This document shows positions 1 through 6,326 of a stretch of DNA of 6,598 nt, piece after piece. Within the stretch, counting starts at the first letter, position 1. Each line of letters begins with the position of its first letter. The stretch is from Gemmatimonadota bacterium. Its GTDB lineage: Bacteria > ARS69. Both the position numbers and the translations under genes were made by a program. A model generated the notes under the pieces. That model was not told where the DNA came from, made no database searches, and saw only the letters and a list, made by a program, of their open reading frames with translations. The DNA lies in NCBI GenBank assembly GCA_020431545.1, contig JAGQIB010000600.1:1-6598 (forward strand), given 5' to 3'.

Positions 1-151
1 CGCTGCCGGTCATGCCCACGCACACGGCGTGAGTCACGAGGTCCTTGGAGTCGTAGAGGTAGAGGTTCTCGGTCAGCGTGTCGGTGGCGAGGTCGTGGAC
101 GCGTCCGAGGTAGAACGCGCCGAGCTTTTCGTAATCGGCGGACGAGGGCAT
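1..151 (-). CDS. HerA-like P-loop ATPase, N-terminal fragment (runs off left edge)
   Basis: Only the first 50 codons are present; the gene continues leftward past position 1. The peptide begins MPSSADYEKLGAFYLGR, continues with LYLYDSKDLVTHAVCVGMTGS, and is cut inside what reads as a Walker A motif (GMTGS, expected to continue GKT). This N-terminal block, with the YDSKDL.THAVC.GMTGSGKT pattern, is what I recall from bacterial HerA/DUF87-type ATP-binding proteins, which are hexameric FtsK-HerA superfamily ATPases thought to pump or remodel DNA. The ATG at 151-149 is preceded at 6 bp by GGGAG, a fair ribosome binding site. The gene is separated from the S8 protease gene upstream by 132 bp that include a hairpin, so it is probably its own transcription unit. 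The family call rests on a short fragment; another AAA/P-loop NTPase is possible. Confidence 0.68.
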   Translation of the reverse strand, partial: MPSSADYEKLGAFYLGRVHDLATDTLTENLYLYDSKDLVTHAVCVGMTGS

Positions 152-154
152 TCG

Positions 155-240
155 GAACTCCCGAACCGGACGGACGGAAACGGCGGCCGGTGGCGGCCGC
201 GGGCATCGTGGGGCGGATGGTATCGCGAGTCCGGGAGTTC
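155..240. repeat. 9-bp inverted repeat flanking the HerA-like gene's leader
   Basis: GAACTCCCG at 155-163 is exactly inverted as CGGGAGTTC at 232-240, with 68 bp between the arms. The arm nearest the ATPase gene contains its GGGAG ribosome binding site, so in the mRNA the distal arm could pair with it and hide it. In sequence this rich in G and C a 9-bp match can arise by chance. A regulatory role is inference. Confidence 0.3.
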
Positions 241-249
241 GGCGAGGTG

Positions 250-279
250 CGCGCGGGCCGGCCCGACGCCGGCCGCGCG
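250..279 (-). terminator. GC-rich hairpin after the S8 protease gene, probable terminator or 3' stabiliser
   Basis: Arms 250-262 and 268-279 pair over 12 bp with a single bulged G (257) and a 5-base loop (263-267). Every pair is G-C. On the minus strand the hairpin begins about 4 bases after the TAG (286-284) of the S8 protease. No U tract follows, so this is not a textbook intrinsic terminator. U-poor hairpins at operon ends are common in very GC-rich genomes, and it could instead protect the mRNA 3' end. It is the only strong hairpin I found in the 132-bp gap. Confidence 0.5.
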
Positions 280-283
280 ACGT

Positions 284-1576
284 CTACGGCGCGACGAGGG
301 GCAGCAGGTCGAGCCGACCGGCGCCGAGGAGTCCCTCGTAGTACAGCCCGTCGTGGGCGTACGGCGCCGCCGCGTTCAGGAGCGCGCCCCGCACCGAGCC
401 CGGGCTGGTGGCGCCGGCCTCGATCGCGATGGCCGCCGCGCCGGACACGAACGGCGTCGCCATCGACGTGCCACTCCAGACCGCATATCCCTGGAACAGG
501 TACGTGGAAACGATGCCCTCGCCGGGCGCACCGAGGTCGATGTTCAGCCCGAAATTCGAGAAGCTCGACTTGAGGTCGACCGGATCCACGGACGCCACCG
601 CAAGCACCTCGGGCAGCAGCGCCGGGAAGTGGTTCATGGTGAACTGGCCCGCGTTGCCGGCCGCCGCGGTCACGGTGACTCCCGCCGCCCGGGCGGACTC
701 GATCACGTGCTCGATGGGACGCGAGAAGCCGTCGAAGCCGAGGCTCAGGTTGATCACGTCGGCGCCGTGGAGCCGCGCCCAGTGGATCCCGCGCGCGACG
801 TTGAACGCGGTGCCGCGCCCTTCGGTATCGAGCACGCGAACCGGCATCAACGTCACGCCGGGCGCGACCGATTGCACGATGCCCGCGACGTGCGTGCCGT
901 GTCCCGCCGCCTCGTCCACGAGCGAGTCGCCGTCCTGATCGATGCCGTCGGTCTCGTCCGTCGCGTCGGCGTCGTTGTCCACGAAGTCCCAGCCGGCCGT
1001 GAGGCGCGGACCGAGATCGGGATGCGTGCCGTCGATGCCGGTGTCCACGATCGCGACGACGACCCCGCTGCCGTCCTCGACCGCCTGCGCCTCCGGCGCG
1101 TGGATCCGCGCGAGCGCCTCCTGGTCCTCGAGATCCGAGCGCACGAGGTTCCCCTCGTAGAACGCGATGCTGCCCTGCTGCGCCTCCGGCACTTCGAGGC
1201 GGAAGTTGCGGTTGCAGGTCACGCACGCGCCCGTGCTGATCAGCACCTGCGCCAGGTAAGAGTACGATTGCTGCGACGAGTCGTAGTACATCAGCGCGAA
1301 CGACGTGCCCTCGATCGAATCGAGCACCGTCATGTCCCAGGTCTCCGCGATCAGCTCGGCCGTCCAGCCGTCCGCGACTTCCGCCACGAGCTGACCCGGC
1401 ACGGAGGAAGGCAGGGTCGGCGGTCCCGGTTCCACGTACTGGCCGCCGATCTCGTGGGTCCGGACGTCGCGGCCGGGACCGTCGGTGGAGTCCGGCGCGA
1501 GCGTGCGTTCTCCGCACGCGGAGAGCGCGAGCAGCAGGGACAGGACGAGGACGAGACGAACGCGGGTGCCGTTCAC
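284..1576 (-). CDS. Subtilisin-family (S8) serine protease, lipoprotein
   Basis: A 430-aa secreted serine endopeptidase. Residues 1-20 form a lipoprotein signal peptide: Arg near the start, a Leu-rich core, then lipobox LSAC with Cys21 as the lipidation site. Gly at +2 would, in a Gram-negative, favour outer-membrane sorting. Residues about 40-165 are an N-terminal domain or propeptide. The S8 domain covers about 168-428 with an intact catalytic set: Asp178 in AIVDTGIDGTHPD, His226 in GHGTHVAG, oxyanion Asn308 in AAAGNAG, and Ser371 in GTSMATP. Between Asp and His lies a very acidic insert (about 199-222, including DQDGD) that resembles a calcium-binding loop. A CxxC (Cys118, Cys121) sits in the N-terminal domain. 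The start is GTG, chosen because AGGAGG lies 5 bp upstream and the codon overlaps the TGA of the TPR-CHAT gene (GTGA), which implies translational coupling. The substrate is unknown. The family call is very secure; the link to the CHAT protein is inferred from coupling. Confidence 0.96.
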   Translation of the reverse strand: MNGTRVRLVLVLSLLLALSACGERTLAPDSTDGPGRDVRTHEIGGQYVEPGPPTLPSSVPGQLVAEVADGWTAELIAETWDMTVLDSIEGTSFALMYYDSSQQSYSYLAQVLISTGACVTCNRNFRLEVPEAQQGSIAFYEGNLVRSDLEDQEALARIHAPEAQAVEDGSGVVVAIVDTGIDGTHPDLGPRLTAGWDFVDNDADATDETDGIDQDGDSLVDEAAGHGTHVAGIVQSVAPGVTLMPVRVLDTEGRGTAFNVARGIHWARLHGADVINLSLGFDGFSRPIEHVIESARAAGVTVTAAAGNAGQFTMNHFPALLPEVLAVASVDPVDLKSSFSNFGLNIDLGAPGEGIVSTYLFQGYAVWSGTSMATPFVSGAAAIAIEAGATSPGSVRGALLNAAAPYAHDGLYYEGLLGAGRLDLLPLVAP

Positions 1577-1587
1577 GGGGACCTCCT
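1573..1587 (-). promoter_or_regulatory. Strong Shine-Dalgarno and GTGA stop/start overlap coupling CHAT to S8 protease
   Basis: On the minus strand AGGAGG (1587-1582) is followed by TCCCC and then GTGA, where GTG (1576-1574) starts the S8 protease and TGA (1575-1573) ends the TPR-CHAT protein. The same AGG AGG encodes the Arg-Arg of the CHAT protein's last residues (GSRRSP). The site both decides the GTG start and ties translation of the two proteases together. Confidence 0.88.
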
Positions 1588-4503
1588 GGAGCCGGCGGGG
1601 CCGCGGCGGCGCCGCGCTCCCGACGTACGACCGTTGGCGAGAAGTTTAGCAGGGATGACCGGGCCGCCGCGACCGATGAGGACGAACGGGGCCCAGTGGT
1701 AGGGGTCCGGCCGCTCGGCGCGGAGCTCCCGCATGGCGGTCCGCAGGGCCGTTTCGGCCCGGGCGCCCCCGGCGAGAGACTCGTAGAAGGTGTCCATCAG
1801 ACGGGCCGTGGAGTCGTCCCGGACGGGCCAGAGACTGACCACGAGCGTCGAGGCGCCGGCGTGGAGGAACCCGCGGGCCAGGCCCACGAGCTCGTCCCCG
1901 CCGCCGGTCCAGCTGCGGCCGCTCTGGCAGGCGCTCAGGCACACCAGATCCGCGGCGAGCTCCAGGCCGTAGAGATCGTAGAGGCTCATCCAGCCGTCGG
2001 CGAGGCGCAGGGCGGAGAAGTGCGGATCGTCCTCGCGGAACACGCCGTGGGTGGCCACGTGCACGACGTCCGCCGTGGCCGCCTCGGCCCGGAACCGCGC
2101 GCGCGTGGCGCGCCCGGCCCGCAGCAGGCGGCCGCGACGGAACCGGCGTCGCACGCGATCGACTTCTTCCTCCACCCGGGGAATCGACTCGTCGCCCACG
2201 CCGACCGCGAGAACCCGCGGCGGCTCGTTGCGCGCGGGACGGAGGCGGCGGCGATCGAGCAGGCGGCCGGCGCTCGCGCTCGGCAGGAACGTGATCTCGT
2301 GGTGATCGAGCAGGGCCGTTCCGTCGGGACGGACGAGCGCGGCGAACGGGAGCGAGTGCAGCGGACCGTGCGGCACCACGATCACCCGTTCGGTCTCCAC
2401 CTCCAGCGGCTCCCACAGCGTGGTCGCGAGCGAGCGCAGGTGGTGATCGAGGGCCGCGCGGAGGACGTCGGCGCGGGCGTGAACGTAGGCGTCGCCGTAG
2501 CCGTGCTTCTCGAGCTGGAAACGCAGGCGCGTCATCGAGTCCACGAGACGCGCGCGATCGGTCGGAAGCCGTACCACTCGCGCGTCACCGCGCGTGACCA
2601 CGAACGCGAGCGTCTCTTCCGCGGAGACGTAGTACTCCACGAGCGTCTCGTGCGCCGCGAGTCGTTCTCGCACGTCCGGCAACGTCGACGTTTCCCCGCA
2701 GGTCAGGGCGCCGAAGCCCGCGTCGAGGCGGCGGAGACGCGACATCACGTCGGCGATGCGCTGCTCCCGATCGCGCACCTCGACCGTCGTCCTCGCGAGT
2801 CGACGCTCGTCGCGACGCCCGTCTCCGCCTTCCATCCTCGGCGTGAATCCCGAAAGCCAGCTCACCTCGCCGCGCAACGTCTCCAGCTTCTCGAGCAGCG
2901 GGCCGGCCGCCGCCGGCAATCGCTCGCGAGCGCCGCCGACACGTCCCGAGAGCAGATCCACGAGCGCGCGCGATCGCGAGCGCTCCACGATCTCGAACGC
3001 CGCCGCCACCGCGCCGCGGCCGCCGCGCGCGAGCAGCGCGCGTACGAGATCCGCGTACACCGGCGCCTTGTCCTCCGTGAAGCTCACACGGAACTCGTCG
3101 AGCCCGATGCGGCCACGGATGTTCTCGATGCGATCCACCGCCCGTCGCAGCGAGCGCACCGCGTCCGCCGCCCGGCCGGCCTCGAGCGCGAGTCGACCGC
3201 CGAGATGGTCGAGGCGCGCGCGGAGCCACGGCGACGGGCTGCGGCGAGCGAGCGGACGCGCTCGCTCGAGCGTGCGGGCCGCGGCGGAGGAGTCGCCGGC
3301 GTCGATCTCCAGCGCGGCCAGGCGGGTCAGCGCCGCCGCTCCGCGCAGCGGCATGTTCTCCTCCTCGAAGACGGCGGAAGCGGCGGTCAGCGCCGCGCGC
3401 GCCGCGTCCGGGTCGCCCCGGCGGGCGTGCAGGTCGGCCAGGTAGACCTGCACGAGCGCGCCCGCCGCGCGATTGCCTTCCGCGCGGAACGCGGTGGAGG
3501 CGTCCTCCAGGAACGTCGCCGCCTGGCCGAGCTCGGACAGGCCGATCGACGCGATCGCCTGCAGCAGCGCGCAGCGCGCCGCCTCGTAGCGGATGTCGTG
3601 CCGCGTCGCGAGCACGCGCGCGCGCCGCGCGAGCGGCTTGGCCCGCTGGAACGCGTTGACCTCCACGAACAGCTCGGCGAGATCCGCGAGCGCGAGCGTC
3701 ACGTAGTGAACGTCGCCGAGCTCCTCGAACACGGCGCGCGCCGAGTCCAGCGAGTCGAACGCGCGCCCGTACTCGCCGCGCAGCAGATCCAGATAGCCGA
3801 GCGAGTACGCCACGAATCCCACGGTGCGCGTTTCGCCGGCCGCTCGTGCTTCCTGTTCGACCTCGCGGTACAGCTTCGTGGCCGTGTCGTGCTTGCCGAG
3901 ATTCGTGAGCGCGTTCGCGCGATTGAACTGGATCGGCGCGATCATCTCCGTGGTCTTCGTGCGTCGGGCGAAGCGCAGCGCGCGGTCGTAGCAGTGCAGG
4001 GCCTCGGCGGGGCGTTCGAGGCGGAAGTGGACGTTGCCGAGGTTCATGTCGAGCCGCGCGCAGGCGGCCGCGTCGCCGCGACGGGACAGCGTCCGTCGCG
4101 CGCGCTCGCCGATCTCGAGCGCCCGCTCGTACTCCGCGAGGTACATCAGCGTGTTGACGTGCCCGATCGAGACGCGGGCCGCGGTCTCGGCGTCGCCGAG
4201 CCGACCGTACGCCGCGGCGGCGCTCTCGTAGGCGTCGGCGGCCTCCCGCGCCCGGAGCACTCCCGAGAGGGCGTGCCCGCGGGACCAGGTGGCGCGGGCG
4301 AGAAGACGCGGATCGGCGGCGATCTCGGCGGCGAGCAGCGCCCGATCCGCAACGTCGAGCGCCTGGCGCGTGTCCACGCGCATGAGGCGCACGACCTCCG
4401 CCCCGAGCTCCTGCACGACCGCCGCGACGTCTTCCGGCGACGCCTTCTCGAGGATCCGACGCGCGGCGTCGAGATCGGCGGCGGCGAGCACCCGCGACCG
4501 CAC
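1573..4503 (-). CDS. TPR-CHAT caspase-like cysteine protease
   Basis: A 976-aa cytoplasmic protein with no signal peptide or membrane segment. Residues about 40-455 are a helical array of roughly ten TPR-like units, with typical blocks such as RLERPAEALHCYDRALRFA, normally used for protein or ligand recognition. Residues about 457-520 hold the conserved pre-CHAT region (FRVSFTEDKAPVYADLV and AFEIVERSRSRALVDLL). About 530-600 is probably a coiled coil. The CHAT domain spans about 690-945: PHGPLHSLPFAAL (711-723), catalytic His819 in HVATHG, catalytic Cys859 in CLSACQSG, GGGDELVGLARGFLHAGA, and the closing YHWAPFVLIG. Both members of the caspase-type dyad are present, so it should be active. 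An Arg-rich tail (949-976) follows the domain. The start is taken as GTG 4503-4501, 2 bp after the stop of the upstream gene and 7 bp after GGAAG; longer reading into that gene is out-of-frame shadow. A later start at Met41 is less likely. TPR-CHAT proteins act as signal-triggered proteases; the target here is unknown. Confidence 0.94.
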   Translation of the reverse strand: MRSRVLAAADLDAARRILEKASPEDVAAVVQELGAEVVRLMRVDTRQALDVADRALLAAEIAADPRLLARATWSRGHALSGVLRAREAADAYESAAAAYGRLGDAETAARVSIGHVNTLMYLAEYERALEIGERARRTLSRRGDAAACARLDMNLGNVHFRLERPAEALHCYDRALRFARRTKTTEMIAPIQFNRANALTNLGKHDTATKLYREVEQEARAAGETRTVGFVAYSLGYLDLLRGEYGRAFDSLDSARAVFEELGDVHYVTLALADLAELFVEVNAFQRAKPLARRARVLATRHDIRYEAARCALLQAIASIGLSELGQAATFLEDASTAFRAEGNRAAGALVQVYLADLHARRGDPDAARAALTAASAVFEEENMPLRGAAALTRLAALEIDAGDSSAAARTLERARPLARRSPSPWLRARLDHLGGRLALEAGRAADAVRSLRRAVDRIENIRGRIGLDEFRVSFTEDKAPVYADLVRALLARGGRGAVAAAFEIVERSRSRALVDLLSGRVGGARERLPAAAGPLLEKLETLRGEVSWLSGFTPRMEGGDGRRDERRLARTTVEVRDREQRIADVMSRLRRLDAGFGALTCGETSTLPDVRERLAAHETLVEYYVSAEETLAFVVTRGDARVVRLPTDRARLVDSMTRLRFQLEKHGYGDAYVHARADVLRAALDHHLRSLATTLWEPLEVETERVIVVPHGPLHSLPFAALVRPDGTALLDHHEITFLPSASAGRLLDRRRLRPARNEPPRVLAVGVGDESIPRVEEEVDRVRRRFRRGRLLRAGRATRARFRAEAATADVVHVATHGVFREDDPHFSALRLADGWMSLYDLYGLELAADLVCLSACQSGRSWTGGGDELVGLARGFLHAGASTLVVSLWPVRDDSTARLMDTFYESLAGGARAETALRTAMRELRAERPDPYHWAPFVLIGRGGPVIPAKLLANGRTSGARRRRGPAGSRRSP

Positions 4504-4505
4504 GA

Positions 4506-5132
4506 TCAGTCTTCCGGTGTTTCGATGAGCGGCTCGGGAACGTGGAACGTCACCAGCGCGCCGCCGTGAGCCACCCGGAGCTCGACCTCGCCGCCGCGCT
4601 CCGTCTCGGCGACGAGCTCGCCGCGCTCGTCCGTGGACCCGGTCGCCGCGAGGCGGCCATCCGAGAGCAGGAGCCAGCGTGCATCGTCGAGCGGACGGGG
4701 CGGGGTGCCGAGCAGCAGGAGCTGGGCCGCGAGGCGGCGGCGGTCGCCCTCGGACTCCACGAGGAGATCGAGCTCGAGGCCGTCCGTCTCGTAGCGGAGT
4801 CGCCGGGCGATGGAGGCGGAACGGGCGCCCGCGAACGCCGCCTCCGGCGCCGCGAGGGAGTCGAACACGAGGCGGGCCGCGCGCTCGCGGAGGCCGCGCA
4901 CCCAGTCGGGAAGAACGTTGCCGGAGGCCCGGAACACCCGGTAGACGGCCTCGACGACCGCCTGCGAGGGCTCGAGAAGCCGATCGGCCCCGAGGCCGGC
5001 CAGCACGCGCTCCCACCGACGGATCTCCGTCACCGCCTCCGCGTCCTGGGCCTCCAGGCGGGCCCGGATTGCCTCATTTTCACCATCGCTGGTGTCTTTC
5101 AGCACGTAGCGGAGCCAGAGATCGTCCGTCAT
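4506..5132 (-). CDS. Putative ECF sigma regulator or CHAT partner: anti-sigma-like N-terminus plus beta-rich domain
   Basis: A 208-aa soluble protein with no signal peptide, membrane helix or cysteine. Residues about 1-95 are helical and charged (MTDDLWLRYVLKDTSDGENE, then RARLEAQDAEAV). They recall the start of cytoplasmic anti-sigma proteins (short W.LRYL-type helix, then a helix rich in Glu and Arg) but lack the His and Cys zinc ligands of the ZAS class. After a linker at about 96-112, residues 113-200 look like a beta-sandwich: LELDLLVESEG, WLLLSDGRLAATGSTDERGE, VELRVAHGGALVTFHV. The TDERGE turn and strand spacing resemble carboxypeptidase-regulatory/transthyretin-like folds. The ATG at 5132 has GGAGGA 4 bp upstream. 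The gene follows the sigma factor by 58 bp and precedes the CHAT gene by 2 bp, so its product probably works with both, as an anti-sigma factor, an adaptor or a protease substrate. The coding call is secure; the function is inference. Confidence 0.85.
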   Translation of the reverse strand: MTDDLWLRYVLKDTSDGENEAIRARLEAQDAEAVTEIRRWERVLAGLGADRLLEPSQAVVEAVYRVFRASGNVLPDWVRGLRERAARLVFDSLAAPEAAFAGARSASIARRLRYETDGLELDLLVESEGDRRRLAAQLLLLGTPPRPLDDARWLLLSDGRLAATGSTDERGELVAETERGGEVELRVAHGGALVTFHVPEPLIETPED

Positions 5133-5190
5133 TCGTTCCTCCGTTCGCCCGGACAGAGCGCGCTGCGGGCGGGGCTGATACCACCTCGGG

Positions 5191-5778
5191 TCAGGGCGAT
5201 TCCGCGTCGAGGATCCGATCGAACTCCGCGCGGAGCTTCTTGAGACACCTCATCCGGGTCGGGCCGATGGAACCGATCGGCATGTCGAGCCGGGCGGACA
5301 CCTCCTCGTACGTCGCGGGCGCCCCCGACGCCTGCGGGAAGTAGAGCAACGAGAGCAGCTCCGCACACCGGGCGCCGAGCTGCAGCAGCGCCTGGCGCAC
5401 GAGCTGCTCGTCCTCCAGGCGCGCGACCTCGTCCGAGGGCGACTCTCCGGGGTCCTCGATCCGCGCGAGGATCTCCTCGGAGTCGTCCGGCGTGCGCTTC
5501 GCCACGAGCCCGAGCGAGAGGCGTCGCGCCGTCGTCACGAGCCACGCCCGCACGCGGTCCGGGCGCTCGAGACGATCGATCCGCTCCGCGAGGCGCGTGA
5601 ACGTGATCTGGAAGACGTCGTCGGCCTCGTCCGGGTCCAGACCCATCCGGTACGGGATCGTGTAGATCAAGCGCCGGTAGCGGTCGACGAGCTCCCGCCA
5701 CGCGCGGTCGTCGCCGCGCGCGCACCGGGCGACGAGTTCCTGGTCCGGGGGTTGCTCGCGGTTCCGGGGACGGGCCAT
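5191..5778 (-). CDS. ECF-type RNA polymerase sigma factor
   Basis: A 195-aa sigma-70 family protein of extracytoplasmic-function size. It has region 2 at about residues 12-92 (QELVARCARGDDRAWRELVD, then DEADDVFQITFTRLAERI and RVRAWLVTTARRL), which binds core polymerase and the -10 element. A variable acidic linker covers about 96-120. Region 4 is at about 125-187, with the helix-turn-helix YEEVSARLDMPIGSIGPTRM followed by RCLKKLR for -35 recognition. It lacks regions 1 and 3 and has no C-terminal extension. The ATG at 5778 gives the normal N-terminus; the open frame runs on upstream only because it is antisense or out of frame to the HD gene. No clear Shine-Dalgarno is visible. It lies 14 bp after the HD gene and 58 bp before the putative regulator. 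By context it should control the regulator/CHAT/S8 genes or a stress regulon, but I see no obvious ECF -35/-10 pair in the short gaps. Confidence 0.95.
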   Translation of the reverse strand: MARPRNREQPPDQELVARCARGDDRAWRELVDRYRRLIYTIPYRMGLDPDEADDVFQITFTRLAERIDRLERPDRVRAWLVTTARRLSLGLVAKRTPDDSEEILARIEDPGESPSDEVARLEDEQLVRQALLQLGARCAELLSLLYFPQASGAPATYEEVSARLDMPIGSIGPTRMRCLKKLRAEFDRILDAESP

Positions 5779-5792
5779 CGCCGGATGATAGC

Positions 5793-6326
5793 TCAGGCGC
5801 CGGACGAACGCTCGATCCAGACACGCGTGACGGGATGCGCGTACGCCGGCCCGGCCTTCGCGCGCTCGAGCATCACGTCCGTCAGCACGTGCCCCGCGCG
5901 ACGATACTCCCGGGCCTGCAGCACGAACTCCAGGTGGTCGATCGCGCGGGCGAGCCTGGCCTCCTCCGTGTCGCCGGCCAGGAACTCCTCCGCGAGCGCG
6001 CGGGAGTCGACGTCCGCGCTCCACTGGTCCGCGATGATCCGGCGCTCCGCCGACTCGAGCGCGCCCGCCGCGAAGAACGGCTTCGCGGGCGACGGGATGT
6101 CGCCGAGGCGCGCTTCGTGGAAGTCGTGCAGGAGGCAGAGCAGCACGACCCGCGCGGCATCCACGCCGGAAACGTCGCGGGCGATGCGCCACGCGAGGAT
6201 CGCCGTGCCGAACGTGTGATCCGCGACGGACTCCGGTCGCTCGACTCCCACGTGCAGCCAGCCCGTGCGGAGCGTGCGCTTGAGTCGGAACAGGTCGCGC
6301 AGCAGCAGCTCGTCGTGGTCGTTCAT
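5793..6326 (-). CDS. HD-domain phosphohydrolase (HDDC2/YfbR-like, likely 5'-nucleotidase)
   Basis: A 177-aa protein of the HD metal-dependent phosphohydrolase superfamily, about the usual length for the HDDC2/YfbR group of (deoxy)nucleoside 5'-monophosphatases. The family signature is complete: LKRTLRTGW (residues 15-23), PESVADHTFG with His37, LLHDFHEARLGD with the His67-Asp68 pair, Glu71 and Asp76, and a late metal ligand Asp130 in AIDHLEFVLQAREY. These residues should bind one divalent metal. The ATG at 6326 overlaps the TGA of the thiD-type gene upstream (ATGA), so the two are probably translationally coupled; no clear ribosome binding site is seen. Substrate is not determinable from sequence; a nucleotide monophosphate is the family default. 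Linkage to thiD may reflect only genome compaction, or a phosphatase role in cofactor metabolism, which is speculative. Confidence 0.92.
   Translation of the reverse strand: MNDHDELLLRDLFRLKRTLRTGWLHVGVERPESVADHTFGTAILAWRIARDVSGVDAARVVLLCLLHDFHEARLGDIPSPAKPFFAAGALESAERRIIADQWSADVDSRALAEEFLAGDTEEARLARAIDHLEFVLQAREYRRAGHVLTDVMLERAKAGPAYAHPVTRVWIERSSGA
6323..6326 (-). other. ATGA stop/start overlap between thiD and the HD gene
   Basis: The four bases ATGA hold both the start of the HD-domain gene (6326-6324) and the stop of the thiD-type gene (6325-6323). With no good Shine-Dalgarno upstream, the HD protein probably depends on re-initiation by ribosomes finishing thiD. Confidence 0.8.

Noticed and set aside
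29..1702. Plus-strand open frame of 557 codons across the S8 protease gene
   Set aside because: It is antisense to a gene with a complete catalytic set and signal peptide, has a low-complexity Arg/Val/Glu composition, and spans the hairpin and the gap.
1646..2416. Minus-strand 256-codon frame overlapping the CHAT domain
   Set aside because: It is an out-of-frame reading of the CHAT region (Arg/Ala/Gly/Pro-rich), with no domain of its own.
2930..3060. GCGC-rich alternating tracts within the CHAT gene (also near 3610)
   Set aside because: They are explained by Arg and Ala codons ending in G or C; no regular repeat unit, no CRISPR array and no mobile-element ends.
1696..4569. Long plus-strand open frame of 957 codons antisense to the CHAT gene
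   Set aside because: It mirrors the CHAT gene codon for codon. In such GC-rich DNA antisense frames rarely meet stops. The peptide is Arg/Glu/His/Val-rich with no recognisable domain, while the minus strand encodes an intact CHAT protein.
4504..5016. N-terminal extension of the TPR-CHAT protein by 171 residues
   Set aside because: The extension is Arg/Gly/Pro-rich frame shadow of the 208-aa gene, and a GTG with a ribosome binding site lies 2 bp after that gene's stop.
5779..6192. N-terminal extension of the sigma factor
   Set aside because: It is a shadow of the HD-domain gene; region 2 begins close to the ATG at 5778, giving a normal ECF length.
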